This document shows positions 47,301 through 59,300 of a DNA stretch of 64,000 nucleotides, piece after piece (position 1 is the first letter of the stretch; each line of letters opens with the position of its first letter). Origin of the DNA: Mytilus galloprovincialis (lineage: Eukaryota > Mollusca > Bivalvia > Mytilida > Mytilidae); the NCBI RefSeq assembly GCF_965363235.1, contig NC_134851.1:21935847-21999846 (forward strand). Reading direction: 5' to 3'. The notes under the pieces are model-generated. The model was not told the DNA's origin. It saw nothing but the letters and a program-made list of their open reading frames with translations, and ran no database searches. The position numbers and the translations under genes were made by a program.

Positions 47301-50300
47301 TATGTATTAAAACTAAAATAAAAATATACCAAATAAGGAAGAAGCCGATTTGATTGAGCCTCCTCTGAAACCATACAAAGTCAGAAATATTTGTGATATG
47401 ACATATATACATGTAGATTTTTTCACTTCCTAAATTTTTCATTGGGACAATCTCTTTTTCCCACAGAATACGCCTACTTTTGAAAAAAATATCTTTATTC
47501 GGGAACGTTATCGATTGGTGTCTTATAGGCTTTCGCGCATGCTCAGTCGACATACTGGCCGCAAAATACGAATGTTACGCAGCTCATACGGTTTTGAGTT
47601 AAAAGGGTAAATAAACTACTGAAAATCCCACTTTGTAACACTTTTCTTAGGGTATATAATTAATGTTTTATTTTCCAACCGTGATGAATGGAGCATTTTG
47701 AAATATATTCCTTATGTTCATCTTTTTAGGAGATAACATTGAATGCATTAATCGTGTCCAAATCCTTACTGTGACTACACTCTTTATTTCAACACTTGCT
47801 CAATTTTACCGCGATTTCGATCATAATAAAAAATAATTAAGAAAATTCGGTACGTAATGGCACACGTTTAAAAAAAAAATATGTAATATTGTCACTTTGA
47901 ACATTGACAGAGACATAAACTAGATATGTCAAAGCGACACGAATGGCCCCGTCCCAAAAAGTTTTAAAAGCTGCAATTTCAATATAAACACATGTGGACA
48001 CAAACATGATGGTAGTCTCACATATCAAAAATCAGCTCAAAATCTGGAGACGTACAAAAAAAAAATCCTGTATAACTGTGATTTTCAATAATTCATCAAG
48101 GTCCAAAGCCCGTAATTTCAGCACAAATTAGCGGAGCAGAACGAAACTTTATCTTGACCTGTAACTCATCATGGTTAACTCGCATACCAAAAATCAGCCC
48201 AATATCTGAAGGCGTTTTGAAAAAAGGTCTGTATAACTGTGATTTTCAACAATTTCTCATAGTCTAAAGCCCGTAATTTAGTCAAAAATTAGTGGAGCGG
48301 AACGAAACTTAAAGTTGATCTGTAACTCGTCATGGTTAACTTACTTCTTAAAAATCAGCCCAATATCTGAAGGCGTTTAGAAAAAAAGTCCGTAGGACTT
48401 TGATTTTCAACAATTTCTCAAAGTCCCAAGTCCGTAATTTCGGCAAAAATTAGTGTAGCGGAACGAAACTTAAACTTGATCTGTAACTCATCATGGTTAA
48501 CTCACATACTAAAAACCAGCCCAATATCTGAAGGCGTTTAGGTAAAAACTCCGTATAATGGTTTTTTGCGGAATGACGGAATGACGGAATTACGAAATTT
48601 CAGAATTACGGAACTAATGAATTTCGGACAAGGGTAAAACTAAATGGCACCGACAACTTCGTTGCGGGGCCATAAAAACTGTACTTTAATTAAGGAATAA
48701 CAGTACTGTAGTTGAAGAGTTGCCACCGTCAATTGTAAATTTGACGGTCGCAAATGCAGTTTTACTGGCGACGCGTAGCGGAGACAGTAAAACGGAGATT
48801 TGCGACCGTCAAATCAAAATTGACGGTGGCAACTCTTCAACTACAGTACTGTTATTCCGATTCTAATGCATTACGAAAAGAAAAAATGCGATAAAACTTG
48901 AAAAAATGTCTAAATTTGTCAAATAAAAAAAATCCGCGAAACTTCATGAATGATTTTGGCACAAAGACGTCATGGCTAAACGTGACGTCATACAAATGAA
49001 AACTTACAAACTGTACGCTTCAAATTCGGATAAAATTACATTAAAACGGCGAATTCGAGGTAGCTGATGTTTTATTTTCGATTATATAGTAGTAATCGAA
49101 CATTTGTTGATTTATCAATTCAAAATGGCGGGTCCCTCCTTAGTTACGCCTGGTCAACTGTGGATTTGACGGCAACTTTTAGCCAATGAAAAAAATTGTT
49201 ACATCCAAATTGCATTAGAATCGTTATTATTTGATAAAATCATCCTGATTTTATGGTGGGAGTTTTTTCTGCTTTTATAACTTTTCTGTTTGAATCCGTC
49301 TTGGTTTTCTAACTACAACCTGGAACTTCTTGTAGCTTTTCGCGGCGTATATACGTTCTTTGTAGAGGAAACCTGTGACGCAATTTGATTGATATTGACT
49401 GTTGGTGTCTTCGAGCAATTTAATCTTATACGTATACGGAGGTCAGTCTGTGATTTTGGGGTTTGGGTGCATTGAGCCATAGCCGTGACTTTTCATGACC
49501 ATGCTAGCGACTGAATAGTAAAATAAAATCATGTTCAGGTATGAAACAAATTACTTTTATAAAATTGAGAATATAAATGGGAATATGTTTAACTATTCGG
49601 TACAATTCCATGATAGGAATTATCTTTTATATAAATTATTATAAAACGTTTTTCTCCGCATCAAATTGATCAAATTGCCGTGTCAAACACAGTAGACACC
49701 CCGATGTGGGGTTCTACACGGTGGTTTGATTTATCTGTTTTCATCGAGGAAAAGTTTAAGATTACTTTAGTTGCAAATATTATGCTTATGAAGATATAGT
49801 TTGTATAATTTATTCGTTGATATGAACGAAATAAAAAGGACGAAAAATCAAAACTATTTAAAGTTAATGTATGTCAGTATTCTCATAATAAAACTTGTTA
49901 AAATAATAAAACTGACATAAAAAAATTTAAGCAACGATGCAATGTTACTCAGTTTTAAAACAAAAACATCTGAAACCCGAAAAAAAAAATCATGATATGA
50001 CAGAGAAGTAAGAGAATTTATGTTCTTTTGTCTATAAGCTAAAATTACTATCCTAACTTTAAAACACAAAATAGTAAGGCAACAATGCTTATATCGTTAT
50101 CATCATCTTAGGTTCACAATACCTTCGAGGTCATAATCTTCTTTTGCATCCTCATCCATTAACAAGTCGTCCTTAATTTTGTTCCTAAATTGGTTTGCGT
50201 CTAGCCTACAAAGTATTGAAATCAAACGATTGATTTAAGTGTGTTTTACATCGCCTTACAGTTAATGGTTATATCATGGTGATGGAAACAAATAGTTGAA

Positions 50301-53300
50301 ATTTGGATACTGAACAATTTAAAACTAAAAACTTACGAACACAGTAGATGATTTGATACATTTTGTAATTTTTTCGGTGATAATTTTCTCATATATCCAA
50401 GGTATTTGGTCTCTAGTAAATAGTGGTTTAATACATCAAAACGATAAATTTATTGAAGTTCTATCCTCACTCATACGCTAGAACGCTGTATTACTGGCGA
50501 TTTACGCCGAACTTATTTCCGTGCTTTACGAATAATCTTAAATAATAAATTTTCTTGCTTTACGAATTATCCTAATAATATCTTTTTGAGTAATGAAATA
50601 CAAATTGCATTTACTTAAATATTGACTTCAGAAGCTGTGTCATTTCATTGGCTGTTTCGTGCCACATCGTTGCACAACAAGCATACAACATCTTTGGTTG
50701 TTTTTGTTCCTTGTCGTCTTTATCTGTTAGAATTTTGGTGTCAGTATCCTAGGTTTTGAAAGAAAATGAATAACTCATGAAAAATAACTATCTAGTGGAA
50801 ATAAGTATCATAATAAAAGTAGAGCTAGAATTGCGTTACAAGAAAGGCATAGACAAAGAAAAAAAAATAAATACATTTAAAATATCGTAAGATTTCGTTT
50901 GCTTTACCAAATCATTATCAATATTATCTGTGCCCAAAAGTGTTTCAGTTAAAAATAAAATTTTGTAGAATGAATGTTATTTGAATGGAGACAGTGTTTA
51001 GAGAAATATTTTATTGACGTGATAGTGTCTTAAGTCTTAAGTCTGTCACGACTGAGTCCCGATTCTACCGAATGTAATCCGACAGAGATCAGATAGTGAC
51101 AAGACAGTGAACCGACGCTGACGGAAGTTATCCGTTCGAAAACTGTCGGCATAATCGGGATGATCAGGTACTGTCGGAACGTAATCCTATCACGATCCGC
51201 TCTATCGCATTGCAAACGGCTTTGTCTATTCTCAGTCGTATTGTATTCTGTTATTGTTGGGACTTCTCCAGATCTTTCCCGTTCTACAGGACACCGTCCC
51301 GAATACACAGAACATTGTTAGGAATTCGATCCGATACAGCAGAATCTGTCACGACATAGGCACGATTGTAATCCGACTAGACAAAATCGGCTGAGATTCC
51401 CCGAATGTTACGGGACGCACCTAACTGTCGGGGTGCTTTGCCGAACTATTCGGACCCTTCCCGACCAGTAGGAATCTGTTACGAACTAAAACGACTGCGT
51501 TCAGACAATAATAGAACATTCCAGATAATTGAGGATACTAATCCGACTTTTTCACTTTTCGTGTCGTATCGCTGTCTGATCTCAAACGGGAGCAATAATC
51601 GGCAATGTGTGAACTCCGCATTAAATTAAAACTTTGTTGAGGAGCTAGTGTTTCTGAAAAATACGGGTTGAACGTGAGATGTATTTAATCAATCTGTTGC
51701 TGAAATAATAAAGTGTTTCAAATGAATGCCTTGCTGAAGAAACAGCGACCAAAATACATGCTTAAATGAAGGAATAGTGTAAAACCAATACATTTTTGAA
51801 GAAAAGTGTGTTCCGAATATATACCAATTTGAATAAATATTGGCCCGAATGAATATCTCCAAATAAAATTGAGAATGGAAATAGGAAATGTGTCAAAGAG
51901 ACAACCACCCGACCATACATGGAACAGAAAAAAGCAGAAGGTCACCAACAGGTCTTCAAATGTATGTCTTGTTGAAAAAAATTATGTTTGAAATGAATAC
52001 CTTAGAAGAGATCCTGTTATATTCCTTGTCATTTCTCCTCCGATTCAGTAACAGCGAGAGGTCAATAAATAGTCCGCAGTAGAAATTAGAAACAAACATC
52101 CTGTAAGTATATAATGCAAGATGATATTTAAACAATAAGTACTACATAGTTAAGTGCCAAAACTATCTATATTTAAGTAATTGAACTCCGTGAACAATGC
52201 TTTGACTATTAAAATGAAATACACCATACATACTCCGAAATACTAAACATCTTATTCTGATTTATGTGCTCACAAAATGGACATTTATATATTGTAAATA
52301 CCAATGTTTAGACCATTGTCCAATCGTTTTCATAGTATTGATTCAGAATGTTTTAGTACATGTAGTTGAAATAACGCCTTCTTCTTTTTTTGAACGAATG
52401 TCATGTTTACCTAATGTATATTTATTTCTGGTTTTGTAACTTGGTTTTTACGCTTTCAAGATTATGATTTGAATAGAACATTTATTTTATTTTTCTTAAT
52501 ATAGCTACAGATTATTTGATAAATTCAAAAGATAGGCAAGAGATACAAAAGGGACTTTCAAAATCATACGTCAAAAATTAGATGAAAACACCATGGCAAA
52601 TACTCGAAATATTAAATAACAAACAAGCCAACATAACACAATATAGGACACATAAGACTGAGTGAGCATCCTGAAGCACACCAAAACCAGGGGTGTAAAT
52701 GTAAATTAGAAGAAAACAAATCAATAACGGTTTCCCAAATCGTGATGCGTCCGTAAAAAAATTGAAGGAATGTTTTCAACTTTACCAGTTAAACTCTTTT
52801 GTTAATAATTTTCTTGTGAGCAACAACCCTCTATCTAAGAAATCATTTAAGGAAAAGCAAGCCCAGTTATATCGTATCAACTGGAGGATATATGTTCCAT
52901 ATTCAGGTGCTGCTGGAGTCTTGCTTCACAGCATACTCCATTATTCAAAGTTGACTTTTTAGAATTTTATATCCTCAATGCTCTTCAACTTGTACTTCTT
53001 TGGCTTTATAAACATTTTGATATGAGCGTCACTGATGAGTCTTATGTAGACGAAACGCGCGTCTGGCGTACTAAACTATAATCCTGGTTCCTTTGATAAC
53101 TATATTGACCAATTGTCATTTCGGGGCCTTTTATAGCTGACTATGTTATATGGGCATTGCGCATTGTTGAAGGCCGTACGGTGACCTATAGCTGTTAATT
53201 TTTGTGTCAGTTTGGTCTCTTTTGGAGAGTTATCTCATTTACAATCATACCACATCTTCTTTTTTTTTAACTTAAAATGATTTTTATAGATTTTGCCCAT

Positions 53301-56300
53301 TTTGTTCAAAAAGCTTCTAAAATATCACAGTACTAATACATACTTTGTTGGTTTGATATTTCTAATTGAATAACAATTCAGAACAGCATTTTAATGACGC
53401 TCCAAACTCATTGAATGATATTCTGATCTAAAGAAAAGTCTCTAGCTTCAGTACGAAGAATGCTTATTCAAGATGTCAAATTGGTTAAAATGTGCCAGCA
53501 CACATTGCCTTCCCTTAAAATTATAACATTCAAATAATATCTTAAAAAAGGTAGTACCAACATGACTTTTGTACTATGCGCGCATGTCTATAAAATACTC
53601 AAGATTTATAAAAAAAATTCATTGATGAGATATCATTCAAGTAGACTAAGTTACCTTGCAGTTTCACCATGTTTGTAACCATTGACTTTCCATATATGTC
53701 TGGTAATCAAAAGTATAGAAGCAATAAGTACAAAAAAAGCGGCAAATAATTCAGTGTAGTTTCCAACCAACTGATCAATTCCTTTTACACACCAGGTAGA
53801 AAATAGCAAATCACAAGAGCTAAACTTCAAAATTTCAGGTTGGTGCATCATGCTAACTAACGTTAAAGTCGTAACTATAGGTACTACAACTAAAGGAATA
53901 CTGAAGCCAACACGCTGGCAATTTATCACGCAGACTGTTTTTGATGCTTTGTAACAAAGGTATTCACAACATATGCTTATAACAGCTACTATGAATGGAG
54001 CACGATTTGTGCAGATTGGATTGTTTCCAAATGTGTGATCTCCGAATGCAGAGGTCAATGTAGAAATCCCAGAGTTGAAAAGCGATTTCAAACCAGATGT
54101 AGAGTCTTGTCCTTGGACTGAAAATATAATCATTACTGCAATGAAAGTTACGAATATTTTCCAAATGTTGACCAAACACGCTACTTTTGTTCTTCCCTTA
54201 TGCAGTTCCCATTTCACCCTACAGAGGAACCTTGAGTTGTCTTCTCCAATAGCAACGAAGTTCTCCCAATACTTAATGGACGTAAAAATGGCTGACATGA
54301 AGAACATACCCATTAACCAACCGATCTTTATGTAAAGAGCTATTAGAACTATTCCTACGATTTGAAGTAGAAATCCAAAAAACGCGAAAAAAAATGAAAG
54401 CTTAGAAGTCTCCCTGCCTGTAGATTTTTTTGTTTTTTTCTCATTGTCGTCTTCTTCAGATTCATTTACGGTTTTATCTATTATATCTATCAAAGGTGGT
54501 ATTACTGCAACAGCCAAATATACAACGGAAGCGGAAGCTGGGTCAAATGCAGGCAGTACTAGAAATGCAAGTATGGATATTCCAATCGAATGAATAGTTT
54601 CTATCAAAAGTACCTTAAATGAAAAAAAGTACATCAATTTAAATGTATATACAAATTAAGTAAAAGAAACATCATGCAATTTTTTAATCTTTAAACGCCC
54701 TAGATTAGATGAACCGACTGAGTAAACCCATTTTATGCAGCTGCTTTATTATCGATGAGTAAATTTACTTATATAGCTGTTGAACAAAGGTGTGCTTTTA
54801 TTGAGCTGTTTGATAATTTGATAACATTGAACCTTTAAGGAGTTCGACCGTTGAGACAACTACCCAGTACTACACATACGGTAGCTTTCGACTTAAAAAT
54901 CTTCGACCGGTGCAATAACTATTCATTCAATAAAGCACCAACATTTATAAATATGATGTACAGATACGTTCAAATACCCTCTTTGAACGATGGCATTACT
55001 TCATACAATGTACTTGAAACACAAATTTCTAAAGATAAATTTTTTCTAGTGCAATTCTAGTTTGATAAAAAAATATATACATGTAACAGTTTGTAGAAAA
55101 ATCGTTTTTTTCTAAAATTTAAATATTATTTCTATATGAAGAATGTTTAGGAAGTTGTTTTCTAGCTGACCTTTTATTACACATACTATTTTATCTTTGG
55201 GTTGCTATCTCAATAACGTATACCAAAAATCTTCTTTTATTCATAGCGCTAAATGTATTACGGTCACCGTGGTAACAATACTTTTCAACATAATTATACA
55301 ACATAATAAAATTATGAGAAAGTGAAAACGACCAATTTATAAACAACCCGTCCAAAGATCACAAAGCAATCAAAGGTCACCAGTGGGGAATCATCACAGC
55401 TATCACGCATCTTGAGGCAGGCTTCAGTTGGTCCCTTTACAAACATGCGTACTGGTTCAGCGTAAATGAAAGTCACACTTTAAAAACTCCAAAACATATA
55501 AATGACGCTTAATTAAAAAAGAATGCACGTCCGTGTTTGTCCGCTATCAATAATTATCGAGTATTTAGAAAGAAACTGTCTTACCATTTCGGTTCTCAGC
55601 ACAAACATATACAATCAAAAAGACAGAAGAGACAAATTTCAAACAAATTCCGATCTATTTCTATTTATTTGCACTGTTGATATTTTTATGCCCCACCTAC
55701 GATAGTAGAGGGGCATTATGTTTTCTGGTCTGTGCGTCCGTTCGTCCGTTCGTCCGTCCGTTCGTCCGTTCGTCCGTCCGTTCGTTCGTCCGTCCGTCCG
55801 TTCGTTCGTCCGTCTGTCCCGCTTCAGGTTAAAGTTTTTGGTCAAGGTAGTTTTTGATGAAGTTGAAGTCCAATCGACTTCAAACTTAGTATACATGTTC
55901 CCTATGCTATGATCTTTTTAATTTTAATGCCAAATTAGAGGGTTTACCCCAATTTCACGGTCCACTGAACATAGAAAATGATAGTGCGAGTGGGGCATTC
56001 GTGTACTGGGGACACATTCTTGTTAACCCATATATTTACCGAGTAAATCATTGCTATTGGCATATTTCAGTTTTATTTTTAGCATAAGAATTGGTTTTCT
56101 TTTTAGGTTTGTTTCACATTTTGACATATCAGGGCCTACTATGCGATTTTGCTTATGGTAAAGGCTGTACTGACTACAGTTGTTTTCTCGTCCTTTACAT
56201 ATTTCGGGGGATATTGATCTCTGATAAACCACATCTCATAATTTGTGTTTAATTGTGAGTGACACGTTCTTACTAAACATCCATACGGTCCATTTTGTTT

Positions 56301-59300
56301 CATAATATTCACAAAATAAAAAAACGACGAAGGAACTTTCCTCTTTTTATCAATTAACTTTCAAGTTTTTATTTCTAAAGCTAGAAAAAATTACTTCAAT
56401 TTGATTTTGAAAAATGTTTGTCAATATTAGTATTTGTTTTCCCCGCAGTCCAAATAAATGCAAGGTTATAACATATGCGTGTTTTTTTTCAAATACGGTT
56501 TTCAATAAATACTTCAATAGTTCAAATGAATATACTTACTGCCAAAAGAACTCCACAGTTCAACGGTGCATTTGATTTGAAGCATAATCTAAACAAAGTC
56601 GAGAAAAATGTAAGGAAATATGGTGCAGTTATGACGAGAAATAGAGCCCAAATCCAAGTATTGTCAACTGCTGCAGAATGAGGTAAGCACGTGGTCGTAT
56701 TACTGGTACTGGTACTGGTATTGCAGATGGAACAATTAGATACCAGGAGACCACCAAGAGTATTTATTACAGAATCTTGTGTTTCTATTGGCGGAGTGAT
56801 ATGCCAAATCAAAATATGCAAAGTGATCCTCGCAATAAAGCAACTTCCAAACACAATAATAAACAGGAAGATGGCGAAGATGATTTTCAAAATCTTCTCA
56901 TCCAGTGGAAACGCAGACGACTTTAGTTTAATTTTGAATTTCTGCTTTTCTCCATCATCTTCATCATTTCTGAAAAAATCAAAACTAGAACTGATTTAAA
57001 ATATAACTACTATATATAGTAAAATCGAAACCCAAAAATGTTTACTGTAATACCACAAGATTAAAATTTAATACAGTTGTTCCATAAACATAAAATTATA
57101 TCACGTACACTAAACTGCTTTTGTCGGTAGCATGTTTGATCTTTGTAAATGACATGCAAACTAACCGCGCTGAAGTACGTCCATTATTTGCAAACTACAA
57201 CATATTAGAGCGACATTTTTCTTGCTGTGTCGAAGGCCCATTAGTGGTCTTCTGCTCCTTGGTTTGGTGTTTGTCTCTTTGACACAAACCCCGTTTCAGT
57301 TCTCACTTTTATGTGTTTACTTATTATATTTCAATTTATTCTGCAACAATAATACACATAACAGGTATACTGAATTTTTGCTTTATTTGCACTTGAACTA
57401 ATACATGCATCTATTATCCCGCTTCCATGAAAGCGATATTTAGGTTATTTCTTTTCGCGAAACAGTTCATTTTGGTGACCTCTTCGCGGTCCACGTTTAA
57501 ACAATGTCGATTTCTTTGAAAATTAGAGACATCGATTTGGATTTTAGCAACTATAGTTTTAAGTGTCGAGTTTAAATTGCAGGATAACAAAAAATATATG
57601 TAAATTGTCAGAAAATATGAAATTCAATTGTATAAGCTTAAGAAACTGGACGTCCGGTTTCGTAGCAATACAAATGTTTTTCAAGAGTCGGGTGTAAATT
57701 GCAGGATAAAGACAATATAATTTATGTATATGGTCGAGAAATATACAATTTATTTGTACTCGCTACGAAACAGGAGAAAAGCCCGGCGAGCCCTCTTTTT
57801 TCTTCCAGTTTCTAAAGTTCAGACATATCGATTTTATATTTTGGACAATGTACATAATTATGTTGTATATCTAAACATGTCAAGTAGCTAAGGTCCATTT
57901 TATTCATATCTCGTCAAACATGTCTACGTATTAATACATCCGCAAGTTTTTACCGGGTGCCGCTTGGATTGAGCAATCCTATTTAAGGTTAATCTAGATA
58001 AGTGCTTCTGCCGCATGAAATGTATTATAGTCTAACAAAATGTATGATGATTTATTGGAAAGACGAATGTCAATCATAGTAATGAACTTTTAATTGTCAT
58101 TATGGGCGATACAATTTCTTCAAATCTAGCCACGAGATCAAGTTGCAAAAGAACAACATATTATGCTGATCAAAGGTATTTAATAAGAATTTTCGCTATA
58201 ACCGCTTAGCCTATACAAAATAACATTGCATTGAACTAGATCAAAACAAAGATTGTAATATGTTTTATTATATACGTGCCTCATTCATAGTTCTTATAAT
58301 CAGATGAATGCATTGTTAAAATCATTTATAACCAAGATCTAGATTACAGTTAGTGGTTAGAGAATCACTTAATACTAGTTATCAAAAAAAGAATTAAATA
58401 GAACGGTCTATCCAAACCTTGATCAAATGATAATAGAAGAGAGTCGACAAATACCAAAAGAATTTACTAAACTCATTAGTCAAAGGCCATTTTACAAGGC
58501 CATAGTAGCTATGGAGACACAAAACATCAAAAGATATCTAGAGATTAACATTCATTAAAGATAGTTACATAAAACCACCATTTATAAGCAATCAATAAAA
58601 TAAATTCTTAAAAGAAAATGGAGAAGAAAGGAGAGATAACCCATATATATGAATTGTACTATTGGATGTTCTTCATCTGAATAGCTGAAACCGCCTCGAT
58701 GGTATTGAAGCAGCGTAATTTGGAGGCCTCATATTATATCCATGACCGGCGCATTATAAACTAAGACTTATTAAATTGGTACATGTGAGTTACAAATGTA
58801 GCTGTTTTCCTGTATGAAGAGTCATTAAAATGTTCTCAATTTTATAAGTGATGAGAAGGAACAATTTAAAGTTTTTACCTACAATACACCCAAGACGCCT
58901 CCTTAATGCTGACTTGAACTGTACTGTTTTATATTAATCAATTATAACTTCATATTTATTAATCAGAATTATAACAAATTGCATTAAACAATTGACAATA
59001 TGAAACATCTTTCATAGTGTTTTGTAGATCTTCTCGTAAATTTTACGGTCAAAATTGACGGTTGTGCGATAAGGGAGCTACCATTTGATTTTTATGGGAA
59101 GTGAGATGTAGGGAGAGCTAGGATGAAAAGTATTGACCTGCGTATTGTTTTGTTGTCTCTGTCCTGCCTTTTTATTTTTCACTGTATTCGGTCCTGTTTT
59201 TTCTTTTAATTAGTTTATCCAGATTTTTCTTACATAAACTGCCATACCGCCTTCTTAGCCCTCCCTCCCAAACCAACCCCACCCCAAATCATACAATTAT

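Noticed and set aside
51030..51308. 92-aa minus-strand frame as a gene
   Set aside because: No domain, no start context or splice partner; it arises from the CpG-rich block.
55718..55912. Arg/Ser/Val/Pro repeat protein (both strands)
   Set aside because: Product of a tccg/ttcg tetranucleotide tract in a known interspersed repeat.
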